Source: Oscillospiraceae bacterium
GTDB taxonomy: Bacteria > Bacillota > Clostridia > Oscillospirales > Ruminococcaceae
Assembly: GCA_022791945.1 (NCBI GenBank)
Contig: JAAVZY010000072.1
Span: forward strand, 1 to 64,000
Length of the DNA: 64,000 bases
Direction: 5' to 3'
Below, piece by piece: positions 7,653 through 16,499 of this stretch. A program made the position numbers and the translations under genes. The number at the start of each line of letters is the position of its first letter. The stretch's first letter is position 1. Under the pieces are notes generated by a model. The model did no database searches. It was not told the origin of the DNA and saw only the letters and a list, made by a program, of their open reading frames with translations.

Positions 7653-8171
7653 CTACGCCCGCCAGCGCCGCGCGCCCTCCAGATGGATCACCCGTACCGC
7701 GGCCAGATTCTTATAGGTGGACAGGGGCCTGCTGCCGCAGTCCATGCTGTGGGCCGCAACCAGGACGGAATCCAGCGTGGGTTCCTCTCCCACAGAAGTG
7801 ATCACCGGCGAGTGGCCGAAGGCCTCGTTCCCAAGGAAGCGAAGCTGCACAATATCGCCGGGTTCCGCCTCGGAAAGCTCCGCCAGGCGCCCGTAAGGCC
7901 CGGGCCCCTGATTGGTGGTCAGGAAGCGGTAAAGGTAGGTTACGCTGGTCCAGGAGGGCGCCCGATCCCGCAGGCTCCTGTAATACCATCCGTATGTACT
8001 TCGGTAGTTCATCACGCCGCAGCCTGCCAGAATGCACTGGGAGGCAAAATTGGTGCAGTCCCCGCCGATTTTGCTGAAATCGTAGTAATCCGGATTCCGG
8101 CGATAGGCCCATTCATTGGCGTAGGCTGCCGCCAGCTGCCGTTTGTAGGGGATTTGTATCAGTGCCGCCAT
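7653..8171 (-). CDS. putative amidase-domain protein (Amidase_6 type)
   Basis: The 172-residue protein matches the Amidase_6 pattern: YAYRRNPDYYDFSKIGGDCTNFAS-like start (Asp-Cys-Thr-Asn-Phe-Ala-Ser, catalytic Cys candidate), GDIVQLRF and a HSPVIT segment with a candidate catalytic His. Such NlpC/P60-like domains cleave cell-wall or small amide substrates. There is no signal peptide. It lies 90 bases downstream of a small unknown gene and upstream of sigG on the same strand, suggesting a spore-related job, but that is inference. Confidence 0.8.
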   Translation of the reverse strand: MAALIQIPYKRQLAAAYANEWAYRRNPDYYDFSKIGGDCTNFASQCILAGCGVMNYRSTYGWYYRSLRDRAPSWTSVTYLYRFLTTNQGPGPYGRLAELSEAEPGDIVQLRFLGNEAFGHSPVITSVGEEPTLDSVLVAAHSMDCGSRPLSTYKNLAAVRVIHLEGARRWRA

Positions 8172-8260
8172 CTGCCTGTTTCCTCCGTTCCGTCCGGGCC
8201 ACGCCCGGAATATTGCCTATTTCAGAATATGCCCCGGCGCGCCGTTTCGTGTCTGCCGGG

Positions 8261-8539
8261 CTATTCGGAGGGCTGGACGGTGATTCCCTCGCAAATCTGC
8301 TGCTGCGTGACAATGGTGGACAGGGCGGATACCAAAAAGGAGAGCAGGTTGATCAGCGTCTGGAGCTGATCCTGCGTCAGCTCCGAGGCGAACAAAACCG
8401 CCAGCGCGTTGGCGGTGCCGAAAACCTGTTCCGGGGAGGTGCAGCAGCGCAGCGGCACTGTCCTTCTGGTTCTTGCGGAGACGGGCGACGAGTTATAGCG
8501 GACTGTCTGACCGCCGCCGGACTGCTCCTGCTCCCCCAT
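8261..8539 (-). CDS. small protein, unrecognised
   Basis: The 92-residue product starts MGEQEQSGGGQTVRYN with GAAGGAGG 8 bases upstream, which makes this a well-supported start. The N-terminal 40 residues are polar. The C-terminal half is helical and hydrophobic (TQDQLQTLINLLSFLVSALSTIVTQQQICEGI), perhaps amphipathic or membrane associated. It probably forms an operon with the amidase-like gene 90 bases downstream. I do not recognise the family. Confidence 0.65.
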   Translation of the reverse strand: MGEQEQSGGGQTVRYNSSPVSARTRRTVPLRCCTSPEQVFGTANALAVLFASELTQDQLQTLINLLSFLVSALSTIVTQQQICEGITVQPSE

Positions 8540-8616
8540 AGGCACCCCTCCTTCTCCCTTTATTCTATGCGCAGGCCCTATGGGGAGTGTGCGGGCGGCA
8601 GACACGCCGCCCCGCC

Positions 8617-8645
8617 TTGCGCATCCATGCGCTTTGCGGTATAAT
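8617..8645 (+). promoter_or_regulatory. probable sigma-A promoter reading toward recG
   Basis: TTGCGC (8617-8622) and a perfect TATAAT (8640-8645) are 17 bases apart. The first plus-strand gene, recG, starts 727 bases downstream, so any transcript would run through the whole palindromic element in between. Confidence 0.6.
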
Positions 8646-8663
8646 GGTATCATCAGAGCTTTG

Positions 8664-9345
8664 CTCAAGGGCCAAGACCTCGAGGACGCTGTCCTCGAGC
8701 TCCTGCCAAAGGGACTCGTCCCTTTGGAATCCCATCTTTTTGGGGTTATGGGTGGGGTAAGACCAAATCTTTGTCTCGCTGATACTTCCTACGTGGTCGA
8801 TCGCCCGCCTACCCATTTTTTCGTAAAGAAAAAATTCATCCCCATAGGCGGCGCAGAGACTGCGACGCAGAAAGTCTCGGGCGTGTTCTGTTACGCTCAT
8901 GCTTTCTGCGGGGAGGGCTTGAGTGCTACGCACGGAATCCCCCAGTCAGGGCTACCGCCTGGCGGCGGCATCCCTGCCATGCCCCCGACGTTCCGAAGGA
9001 ACGTATGGGAAAGGGGACCGCCGCTGCTCCGAAGGAGCTGCGGTGGTGGAAGGATTCCCATAGGAGCAGAAATCCTCCCATCCGCATATACCGATCGGAA
9101 GCACTATCCCAGTCTGCACGGGAATCCTGGTGCGGTGCAGGGAATACCCCGCACGCAGGAGGGAGCTTTTTTCTTTACGAAAAAAGCGTACTGCGGGAAT
9201 CAGACTCTCTGCGTGGCAGAAAGCCGGAGGTCTGTACAGACTCAACCGTCCCTCTTTCCGCCCTTAAAAAAGCCCTTTAAATTACGGGTTCCAAGGGGAT
9301 TTAATCCCCTTGGCGGAGCTCGAGGCAGAGCCTCGAGGTCTTCCC
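8664..9345. repeat. composite palindromic element, long form (block 4)
   Basis: The left arm has CTCGAGGAC/GTCCTCGAG (8679-8699) and CCAAAGGGA/TCCCTTTGG (8706-8727). The right arm has CCAAGGGGAT/ATCCCCTTGG (9291-9313) and CTCGAGGC/GCCTCGAG (9319-9337). The two arms are inverted relative to each other. Inside are a TTTTTTCGTAAAGAAAAAA stretch (about 8815-8835), the TTCCGAAGGAA-containing module (about 8958-9055), GCTTTTTTC...GAAAAAAGC (9165-9187) and GTCTGTACAGAC (9230-9241). No gene is credible here; the open frames recur as translations of the same repeat. Confidence 0.85.
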
Positions 9346-9371
9346 GGATAAGCAGAAACTTGGAGGCATCC

Positions 9372-11477
9372 ATGGAGACAGTAACGCTGAATGATGGGAT
9401 AGAGCAGCTGAAAGGGGTCGGGCCGAAGAGGGCCGCGCTCTATCGGAAGCTGGGCATTGAAACGGTTCGGGACCTGCTGAGCTTTTACCCCAGGGACTAT
9501 CTGGATCTCTCTCATCCCCTCCCGATTACGGAAGCGCCCGCAGGCGAGGTGTCCGCCGTGCGGGGACGGGTATTCAAAAAACAGGGGCCCCAGCGCATCC
9601 GCAAGGGACTGACCCTGTACAAGGTCTTTGCTACCGATGGGGACGGGGAGCTGGTGATTACCATTTACAATTCCCAGTTCCTTTTTGATGCCTTGAGCCT
9701 GGATGGGGAATACTGCTTCTATGGCAAGGTGACCGGTTCCCCTCTCCGCAGGGAAATGTCCGCTCCCCTTTGCCTTCCCGCCTCCGAAACCCTCCTTTTG
9801 CGGCCTGTTTACGCCCTCACCGAGGGCCTCACCAATAAAATGGTTCAGGCAAATATGCAGGACGCGCTGGCGGTCTGGGGAGATCGTTTGACTGACAGCC
9901 TTCCCTCCGCCCTCCGGCAGCAGTACAGCCTCTGCCAGCTCCGCTACGCGGTGGAGAACATCCACTTTCCTGCGGACGCGCAGGCCCGGAATCTGGCGCG
10001 GCAGCGGCTTGTCTTCGAGGAGCTGCTGGTGCTCCAGCTGGGCCTCTCCCTCCTGCGGCAGAAGCACCGCCGTCAGGCCGGCGCCCGGATGGAGGATCCG
10101 GAGCTCTCCCCCTTTCTGGAGTCCCTTCCCTTCACCCTGACCGACGGCCAGCTCCAGACCATCCGGGACGGGATCCGGGACATGACCGGGCGGACGCCCG
10201 CCCTTTTTGCAGGGCAGGCGGACGAGGCCGCGCCCGCGCCCGAAGAGGTCCGCGTCCCCATGAATCGGCTGGTCCAGGGAGACGTGGGCTCCGGCAAGAC
10301 CATGGTTGCCGCCGCCCTCTGCTATGTCTGCGTGAAAAACGGCTTTCAGGCGGCTGTGATGGCGCCCACCCAGATCCTGGCGGAACAGCATTATGCTACC
10401 CTGGAGCGCCAGCTCTCCCCCCTGGGGATCCGCTGCTGCCTGCTGACCTCCAGCCTGACCCCCAAGGCCCGCAGGCAGACCCTGGAGGGGGTGGAAAGCG
10501 GCCTTTACGGAGTGGTCATCGGCACCCATGCCCTGCTGCGGGGGGAGGTCGCCTTCCAGGCCCTGGGCCTGGTGGTCACCGACGAGCAGCACCGGTTCGG
10601 CGTGGCCCAGCGGGCGGCTCTGGATCGGAAAGGGAACAATCCCCATCTGCTGGTGATGTCCGCCACCCCCATCCCCCGAACCCTGGCGCTGATCATCTAC
10701 GGGGATCTGGACGTCTCCCTGATTCGGGAGCTGCCCAAGGGCCGCCAGCCCATCGACACCTTTGCCATTGACCCGGGAAAGCGGGGCCGCGCACTGGGCT
10801 TCCTGAAAAAGCAGGTGGACGAAGGCCGGCAGGCCTATATTGTCTGCCCCCTGATCCAGGAGGACGGAGGAGAGCTGGCCTCCATCACCCGCTATATGGA
10901 GGATTTACAGAAAACCCCGCTGAGCGCCTGCCGGATCGGCGCTCTCCACGGAAAGCTCAAGCCCAGGGAAAAGGAGGCTCTGATGGCCGCCTTTCAGGCG
11001 GGGGAGCTGCAAATCCTGGTGTCCACCACAGTGGTGGAGGTTGGGGTAGACGTGCCCAACGCCAATATTATGCTCATTGAAAACGCGGAGCGGTTCGGGC
11101 TGTCCCAGCTCCATCAGCTCCGGGGCCGGGTGGGCCGGGGACAGTACAAGAGCTACTGTGTGCTCATCTCCGGCGGAGGCGCTGAGGACACCCGCCGCAG
11201 GCTCCAGGTGATGACCTCCACCTCCGACGGATTCCGGATTGCGGAGGAGGATTTGAAGCTCCGGGGCCCGGGAGACTTCTTCGGACAGCGCCAGCACGGC
11301 CTGCCGGAGCTGAAAATCGCCAGTATTATGGAGGATATGGACGTCCTGGAGGAGGCGCGTCAGGCCGCCCAGGCGCTGCTCCGGCAGGATCCGTCCCTCT
11401 CCCTGGAGGAGCATCGGGGCCTCCGGGCAGAGGTCAGGCGCCTGTTCAGCCAAAGCGGACAGGTCGCCATGAACTGA
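9372..11477 (+). CDS. recG: ATP-dependent DNA helicase RecG
   Basis: The 701-residue protein is close to the usual RecG length. It has an N-terminal helix-hairpin-helix start (IEQLKGVGPKRAALYRKLGI), a wedge/OB domain, Walker A GDVGSGKT at about residue 303, DEQH motif II (VVTDEQHRFG) at about residue 404, ATPIPRTL motif III, and the TRG-like C-terminal region (FRIAEEDLKLRGPGDFFGQRQHG). It remodels stalled replication forks and Holliday junctions. ATG 9372 with GGAGG upstream is the start; the frame extends back into the repeat but has no family similarity there. Confidence 0.97.
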   Translation: METVTLNDGIEQLKGVGPKRAALYRKLGIETVRDLLSFYPRDYLDLSHPLPITEAPAGEVSAVRGRVFKKQGPQRIRKGLTLYKVFATDGDGELVITIYNSQFLFDALSLDGEYCFYGKVTGSPLRREMSAPLCLPASETLLLRPVYALTEGLTNKMVQANMQDALAVWGDRLTDSLPSALRQQYSLCQLRYAVENIHFPADAQARNLARQRLVFEELLVLQLGLSLLRQKHRRQAGARMEDPELSPFLESLPFTLTDGQLQTIRDGIRDMTGRTPALFAGQADEAAPAPEEVRVPMNRLVQGDVGSGKTMVAAALCYVCVKNGFQAAVMAPTQILAEQHYATLERQLSPLGIRCCLLTSSLTPKARRQTLEGVESGLYGVVIGTHALLRGEVAFQALGLVVTDEQHRFGVAQRAALDRKGNNPHLLVMSATPIPRTLALIIYGDLDVSLIRELPKGRQPIDTFAIDPGKRGRALGFLKKQVDEGRQAYIVCPLIQEDGGELASITRYMEDLQKTPLSACRIGALHGKLKPREKEALMAAFQAGELQILVSTTVVEVGVDVPNANIMLIENAERFGLSQLHQLRGRVGRGQYKSYCVLISGGGAEDTRRRLQVMTSTSDGFRIAEEDLKLRGPGDFFGQRQHGLPELKIASIMEDMDVLEEARQAAQALLRQDPSLSLEEHRGLRAEVRRLFSQSGQVAMN

Positions 11478-11501
11478 CACCCCCATTTAAAAAATTTGCA
11501 A

Positions 11502-11530
11502 TGGACGTTCCTCCGGAACTGTGATACAAT
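11502..11530 (+). promoter_or_regulatory. possible promoter after recG
   Basis: TGGACG (11502-11507) and TACAAT (11525-11530) with 17-base spacing lie just ahead of the next long palindromic element. The next gene starts more than 600 bases away. The weak -35 keeps this uncertain. Confidence 0.35.
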
Positions 11531-11551
11531 CAGGGTGTCTGTTCGTGCGCT

Positions 11552-12095
11552 TTCAGACCTCGAGGGCTCTGCCCAAGGGTCAAAGCCGCAGGCTTTGACC
11601 CTGCTAGCCTCCTGCCAAGGGGGCCGAGCCAACATCCTACGCTGACGGACGCTCTGTGCGAAGTTAAGCACCGCTCATCCTCTTAACTTTGCAGAATGCG
11701 TCTTTGTAACGTACAGAGTTGGCTTGCCTCCCTTGTCATACGTTCCGAAGGAATGTATGGGAGGAGGGGACCGCCGTCGGACCAAAGGGACGGCGGTGGT
11801 GGAAGGATTCCGATCGTGGCACAAAGTCCCTCCCTGCAGAGCCTGTGAGCGTGGTAGTATTATGCTCATACCCTCTGCGCCGCAGGAAAATACCCCGCAC
11901 GCAGGAGGGAGCTTTTTTCTTTACGAAAAAAGCGTACTGCGGGAATCAGACTTTCTACGTGGCAGTGGTTCGGAAGTCTCTACAGACTTGACCCCCAACC
12001 CTTTCCGCCCTTAAAAAAGCCCTTAAATTTACGGGTTCCAAGGGGATTTAATCCCCTTGGCGGAGCGCGAGACAGCGTCTCGCGGCCTTATCCCT
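11552..12095. repeat. composite palindromic element, long form (block 5)
   Basis: Begins ACCTCGAGGGCTCTGCCC (left CTCGAG stem partly degraded) and ends with CCAAGGGGAT/ATCCCCTTGG followed by CGCGAGAC/GTCTCGCG (about 12067-12085). The core carries the TTCCGAAGGAA-type module (about 11725-11815), the GCTTTTTTC...GAAAAAAGC palindrome (about 11910-11932) and a degenerate GTCTCTACAGAC. No gene is seen in 11478-12146. Confidence 0.85.
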
Positions 12096-12146
12096 TCGAC
12101 CGCGCAGAGACAACGAAACTTGCCAGAATATCAAAGGAGGCTTCTC

Positions 12147-13322
12147 ATGGCCAGCAACCGCAGTACACCCCGTCACAGAAAAAAGAAAAAGTCCGGCGCG
12201 CCTGCCGTTCTGCTTACCATCTGCATTCTCTGCCTGTTGATCGTGGCAGGCACGCTGGTGGCTCAGCGGTTTCTGCTGGACAAAGGGCCGGGCTCCTCCA
12301 GCGTCCCGGTTCAGCAGGGAGGGGTTGAGCTGGGGCTGGATCAAACAGAGATCACGCTGTATGAGGGCTATTCTGCTGTTCTTCATACCGTGCCGGAGGG
12401 AACGCCTGCCGTCTGGAGCTCCGACAACGAGGCCGTGGCCCGGGTGGACGGCGGCACCGTCCGCGCCGCCGCACCCGGCACCGCCGTGATCCGCGCCTAC
12501 ACGGACAGCTCCGAGGCCTTCTGTACGGTCACGGTGCTGGCCCTGCCGAAGGTAACCGTGGAGAATCCCTCCGGACAGCATATTGACGAAACAAAGCTCC
12601 AGACCCTGCGGGAGCTTACCGCTCAGGCGCCTCTGACCGTATCGGTTTATTATAAGGATCTGGTTACAGGAACAGTGATTGAGTACAATTCTGGGAAAAA
12701 GTATGCGGCCGGCAGTGTGATCAAGGCGCCTTACTGCAAATGGCTGCTCGCCAGCGGCGCGGATCTGGAGGAGCGCCTGACCTTTACCTCCGCAGATATC
12801 CTGGAGGGAAGCGGAAGCCTGAAGGACAGCCCGGAGGGAACGGCGTTTACTGTCCGGGAGCTGGCGGACAAGGCCCTCCGGGAAAGCGACAACACCGCGT
12901 ATCACATGCTGGTGAAGCGTTTCGGCTTTGACGGGTTCCTGGGGTATGCCCAGTCCCTGGGAGTTGGGGCCAATCAGAGCAGCAGCAATCTGTTCGGAAA
13001 TATGTCGGCGGTGGGCGCGGGCATTTATTTCCAGGATATCTATTATTGGAGTCAGGGAGAGCCCGAGCGGGGGCAGTTCCTCAAGGACGCGCTTTGCAAT
13101 ACCACCTACCGGAAGCTGATCAGCTCCGCGGTGGACGCCCCGGTCGCCCACAAATACGGCTATAACAACGGCACCGGCGGCTTTCACGACGCGGCCATTG
13201 TCTACCGTGATCGCCCCTATGTGCTGACCATCTTCACCTACCTGGATCCGGATGTGCCGGAAACCGTCCCCTATATCCAAAGCCTCGCCGCCTGCCTGGA
13301 CAGCATCCACACCGGCGGATGA
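12147..13322 (+). CDS. membrane-anchored beta-lactamase-fold protein with Big2-like domain
   Basis: The 391-residue protein has a basic N-terminus, one membrane segment (about 20-40), a Big2-like Ig domain (about 62-131, with the VWSSDNEAVARVDGGTVRA pattern) and a class A beta-lactamase-like domain (PF13354 type). Active-site motifs visible are SVIK (Ser190-Lys193) and SDN (247-249). The usual KTG is replaced by HKYG (335-338). It should face the outside of the cell. Penicillin binding or a cell-wall carboxypeptidase role is as likely as true beta-lactamase activity. ATG 12147 follows AAAGGAGG. It sits upstream of hemB. Confidence 0.85.
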   Translation: MASNRSTPRHRKKKKSGAPAVLLTICILCLLIVAGTLVAQRFLLDKGPGSSSVPVQQGGVELGLDQTEITLYEGYSAVLHTVPEGTPAVWSSDNEAVARVDGGTVRAAAPGTAVIRAYTDSSEAFCTVTVLALPKVTVENPSGQHIDETKLQTLRELTAQAPLTVSVYYKDLVTGTVIEYNSGKKYAAGSVIKAPYCKWLLASGADLEERLTFTSADILEGSGSLKDSPEGTAFTVRELADKALRESDNTAYHMLVKRFGFDGFLGYAQSLGVGANQSSSNLFGNMSAVGAGIYFQDIYYWSQGEPERGQFLKDALCNTTYRKLISSAVDAPVAHKYGYNNGTGGFHDAAIVYRDRPYVLTIFTYLDPDVPETVPYIQSLAACLDSIHTGG

Positions 13323-13408
13323 GCGCCGGCCGGCTCCATGCGCCCGGAGGCATCCGCGCCATAAGAGCCCCAATACACCATACACCATACACACTGCAAG
13401 GAAAGGAA

Positions 13409-13432
13409 GCGATCCCACAGCAAAGGGATCGC
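13409..13432. repeat. hairpin between the beta-lactamase-fold gene and hemB
   Basis: GCGATCCC pairs with GGGATCGC around an 8-base loop, 12 bases before the hemB start. There is no T-run, so it is not a clear terminator; it could act on hemB translation. Confidence 0.5.
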
Positions 13433-13444
13433 GCAGGTACTACC

Positions 13445-14428
13445 ATGGATGATTTCATTCGGCCCCGCAGACTGCGGGGAAGTGAACGAATGCGGCGGCT
13501 GGCCCGGGAGACGCGGGTGTCCCTGGACAGTCTGGTGTGGCCTCTGTTCCTCCGGGAGGGAAAAAACATCCGGGAGGAAATTCCCTCCCTGCCGGGGCAG
13601 CTCCGCTACAGCCCCGATCAGGCCGGAGAAGCCGCAGAACGTGCTCTGCGCTCCGGCGTGCGCGCGCTCCTGCTCTTCGGCATCCCTCAGGAAAAGGACG
13701 AACGGGGCTCTCAGGCCTATGCCAAGAACGGCGTGGTTCAGCAGGGGATTCGGGCCCTGAAGGAACGGTATCCGGAGCTCTTCCTGATCACGGATGTATG
13801 TATGTGCGAATACACCTCCCACGGCCACTGCGGCATCCTCAGCGGGCGGCGGGTGGACAACGACAAGACCCTGCCCTATCTGGCGGCTGCGGCCCTCTCC
13901 CATGCGGCCGCCGGCGCCGACATGGTCGCCCCCTCGGACATGATGGACGGACGGATTGCCGCCATCCGGACAGCTCTGGACGAAAACGGCTACACCGACA
14001 CCCCCATCCTTTCCTACGCGGTCAAGTACGCCTCCGCTTTTTACGGCCCTTTCCGGGACGCGGCCGGATCCGCGCCCGCCTTCGGGAACCGGAAAAGCTA
14101 TCAGATGGATTTCCACAATGTGCGGGAGGCCGTAAAGGAGGCCCTGCTGGATGTGGGCGAGGGGGCGGATATGCTGATGGTCAAGCCCGCCATGTCCTAC
14201 CTGGACGTGATCAGCCGTGTAAAGGCGGAAACACGGCTCCCCCTGGCCGCCTACAGCGTCAGCGGTGAATACGCCATGCTCAGGGCTGCGGGGGCGCAGG
14301 GGCTTCTGGACGAGTACGCCGCCATGTGCGAAAGCGCCGCCGGCATCTTCCGGGCGGGAGCGGACGTGCTGATCACCTACTACGCCAGGGAACTGGCCGA
14401 AGCCATTAAGAAGGGGGATCTGGGATGA
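13445..14428 (+). CDS. hemB: porphobilinogen synthase (delta-aminolevulinic acid dehydratase)
   Basis: The 327-residue enzyme joins two 5-aminolevulinate molecules into porphobilinogen. It carries the zinc-type cysteines in DVCMCEYTSHGHCG (Cys119, Cys121, Cys129) and the two active-site lysines (Lys194 in YAVKYASAFYGPF and Lys247 in MLMVKPAMSYLD). The ATG at 13445 gives MDDFIRPRRLRG, the usual family start; its ribosome site is weak. The stop overlaps the start of hemL by 4 bases (ATGA). Confidence 0.96.
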   Translation: MDDFIRPRRLRGSERMRRLARETRVSLDSLVWPLFLREGKNIREEIPSLPGQLRYSPDQAGEAAERALRSGVRALLLFGIPQEKDERGSQAYAKNGVVQQGIRALKERYPELFLITDVCMCEYTSHGHCGILSGRRVDNDKTLPYLAAAALSHAAAGADMVAPSDMMDGRIAAIRTALDENGYTDTPILSYAVKYASAFYGPFRDAAGSAPAFGNRKSYQMDFHNVREAVKEALLDVGEGADMLMVKPAMSYLDVISRVKAETRLPLAAYSVSGEYAMLRAAGAQGLLDEYAAMCESAAGIFRAGADVLITYYARELAEAIKKGDLG

Positions 14429-15696
14429 GCGAAAGCGAGTCGCTGTTCCAGCGGGCACAGCAGGTCATTCCCGGAGGCGTCAACAGCCCGGTGCGGGCCT
14501 TTCGGGCAGTGGGCGGAACACCGCCCTTTATCCGTCGGGGGGCGGGGGCGCGGCTCTGGGATGAGGACGGCCGGGAGTATCTGGACTTTGTGGGCTCCTG
14601 GGGACCGATGATTCTGGGGCACGGCCATCCCGCCGTTCTGGCGGCGGTGGAGGAAGCCCTCCGGGACGGGCTGAGCTTTGGCGCGCCCACCCGGCGGGAG
14701 GTGCTGGCGGCGGAAACCATCTGCGGGATGGTTCCGGGGCTGGAGCAGATCCGGATGGTGAACTCCGGGACAGAGGCGGTGATGAGCGCTCTGCGGCTGG
14801 CCCGGGGCGCTTCCGGACGGAGCCGGATCATCAAGTTCGCCGGGTGCTACCATGGACACAGCGACAGTATGCTGGTGAAGGCGGGCTCCGGAGCGCTGAC
14901 GGCCGGCTCGCCGGACAGCCTGGGCGTTCCGCCGGAAGCGGCAAAGGACACCCTGGTGGCGGAATACAACGATCTCTCCTCGGCGGAGGCGCTGTTCGCC
15001 CGGTTTCCCGGGGAGATCGCCTGCGTGATTGTGGAGCCCGCGGCGGCGAACATGGGGCTGATCCCGCCGGAGCCGGGATTTCTCCAGGGACTGCGGGAGC
15101 TGTGCAGCTGCCACGGCGCGCTGCTGATCTTTGACGAGGTAATTACCGGTTTCCGGCTGGCTCCGGGGGGCGCGCAGGAATACTACGGCGTGGAGGCGGA
15201 TCTGGTGACCTACGGCAAGATCATCGGCGGCGGGATGCCGGTAGGCGCTTACGGAGGACGCCGGGAGCTGATGGAGCAGGTGGCGCCCTGCGGAGGCGTT
15301 TACCAGGCGGGAACGCTCTCCGGCAATCCGATTGCGATGGCGGCCGGCCTGGCGCAGCTGTCCCTGCTGGAGCCGGCGCTGTACCAGCGGCTGGAAGAGC
15401 TGGGGCGGCGGCTGGAGGAGGGACTGCTGGAAATTGTCCGCAGGCGCTCCCTGGGGGTAACGATTCACCGGGCAGGCTCCCTGGCCTGCGTATTCTTCCG
15501 GGAGGGCCCGGTGCGGAGCTATCGGGACGCGCTGAGAAGTGACGTGAAGGCGTTCGCGGGCTGGTTCCGGCGGATGCTGGAGCAGGGGATCTACCTGGCT
15601 CCTTCTCAGTTTGAAGCGATTTTCCTCAGCGGCGCACACAGCGAAAAGGACGTCGATCGCTTCCTGGAGGCCGCCGACAGGGCCTTTCAGGGGTGA
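14425..15696 (+). CDS. hemL: glutamate-1-semialdehyde 2,1-aminomutase
   Basis: The 423-residue PLP enzyme makes 5-aminolevulinate in the C5 tetrapyrrole pathway, the substrate for HemB. It shows the family start (QRAQQVIPGGVNSPVRAF), the NSGTEAVMSALRLAR motif and the PLP lysine in TYGKIIGGGMPVGAYGG at residue 265, matching the canonical Lys265. It overlaps hemB, so the two are co-translated. hemA, hemC and hemD are not in this window. Confidence 0.97.
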   Translation: MSESESLFQRAQQVIPGGVNSPVRAFRAVGGTPPFIRRGAGARLWDEDGREYLDFVGSWGPMILGHGHPAVLAAVEEALRDGLSFGAPTRREVLAAETICGMVPGLEQIRMVNSGTEAVMSALRLARGASGRSRIIKFAGCYHGHSDSMLVKAGSGALTAGSPDSLGVPPEAAKDTLVAEYNDLSSAEALFARFPGEIACVIVEPAAANMGLIPPEPGFLQGLRELCSCHGALLIFDEVITGFRLAPGGAQEYYGVEADLVTYGKIIGGGMPVGAYGGRRELMEQVAPCGGVYQAGTLSGNPIAMAAGLAQLSLLEPALYQRLEELGRRLEEGLLEIVRRRSLGVTIHRAGSLACVFFREGPVRSYRDALRSDVKAFAGWFRRMLEQGIYLAPSQFEAIFLSGAHSEKDVDRFLEAADRAFQG

Positions 15697-15840
15697 GCGC
15701 TTTCGGGCAAGATCTCGAGGGCGCTGCCAAGGGTCAAGGCCGCAGGGGAACTTTTGTGAGAACCCGCTTTTTCGTCTTGTGAATGATATCAGACAAAGCT
15801 CCGGTGCGTCGTGAAACGACGCACCGGAGCTTTGTTCGGA
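15697..15840. repeat. composite palindromic element (block 6) with 41-base perfect palindrome
   Basis: A degraded CTCGAG arm (about 15712-15745) follows hemL. Then CAAAGCTCCGGTGCGTCGT pairs perfectly with its reverse complement around a GAA loop (15794-15834), extending the common GTGCGTCGT module by 10 bases on each side. A further small stem, TTCGCCGG/CCGGCGAA, is at 15929-15947, ahead of the next gene. Confidence 0.8.
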
Positions 15841-15989
15841 GACGGGAATCCTTCCGGGAATTTTTACATAATATAGAACAGTCCCTTTCTCTGAGAGCTT
15901 GTTCAGGCGCTGAGGGGAGGGGGACGTCTTCGCCGGTATCCGGCGAAACCGGCGGGAATCAACCCATTCGCCGGAGAATGGAGCGTCCC

Positions 15990-16232
15990 ATGACTTATCA
16001 AAACAACAACGGGCTGAATGATCTGATCCAGGAGGCAGGCCGCCGCAGCGGCGTGGATCCCGCCAGCCTGAAGCGCACCATTGACAGCGGAAAGCTGGAC
16101 GATCTGGCGGCCAAAATGAAGCCCAAGGACGCGGAGAGGCTCCGCCAGGTGCTCAGCAATCCCAAACTGGCTGAGCAGATGCTGAAAACGCCCCAGGCCC
16201 AGCAGCTGATCCGGCAGTTTATGAAAGAATAA
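15990..16232 (+). CDS. small helical protein, unrecognised
   Basis: The 80-residue product starts MTYQNNNGLNDLIQEAGRRSG with TGGAG about 6 bases upstream. It is rich in charged, helical segments (LDDLAAKMKPKDAERLRQVL, KLAEQMLKTPQAQQLIRQFM) with no Cys or membrane segment. It resembles in style the next gene at 16500. The 161-bp MITE begins directly after its stop. Function unknown; possibly spore related because such small-gene clusters are common in sporulating Clostridia, but nothing here proves it. Confidence 0.7.
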   Translation: MTYQNNNGLNDLIQEAGRRSGVDPASLKRTIDSGKLDDLAAKMKPKDAERLRQVLSNPKLAEQMLKTPQAQQLIRQFMKE

Positions 16233-16393
16233 AAGCCTGTTCAAGATCTCTGGGTGGGGCGAATGGAAGGGGATTTTTTTGCACAGCAAGGAAAAAAGCG
16301 GAGGAATCCTTTGTGGATTCCGAGCATTTTTGACGCCGTCTGTGCGGAAAAAGCGCCTTTCAGGCGCTGCGCCCGGAGATCTTGAATAGGCTT
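16233..16393. mobile_element. 161-bp MITE, copy 1
   Basis: Nearly identical to 36079-36239. The ends AGCCTGTTCAAGATCTC and GAGATCTTGAATAGGCT are inverted repeats with one mismatch. The interior has no gene. The left end abuts the stop codon (TAA) of the upstream gene. The terminus resembles the end of the IS5-family relic at about 402-418, which suggests mobilisation by an IS5-type transposase. Confidence 0.85.
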
Positions 16394-16499
16394 AAGACCG
16401 CTCCGGCGACGGGGCGGGCGGCGCCGCTCCGGGGGCGGAGGCGCCTGTGCCATCCCCTTCCGGGGGAAGCTTCAGCCCCCGGAAGGGACGATCACGGCT

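Noticed and set aside
9005-9280. Recurring open frames with FFLYEKSVLRESD or FFTKKAYCGNQT type peptides in many gaps (also about 11724, 17143, 19892, 30773, 38132, 51220, 61221, 63140)
   Set aside because: They are translations of the same A/T-core repeat in different frames, on both strands, without ribosome sites, and end in element arms. They are not genes.
9282-10646. Long minus-strand frame opposite recG, and similar long antisense frames opposite hemL, mutL, ileS, YfhO and the PBP gene
   Set aside because: They are shadows of GC-rich coding sequence: no family motifs, no ribosome sites, and Pro/Gly/His/Arg-rich products.
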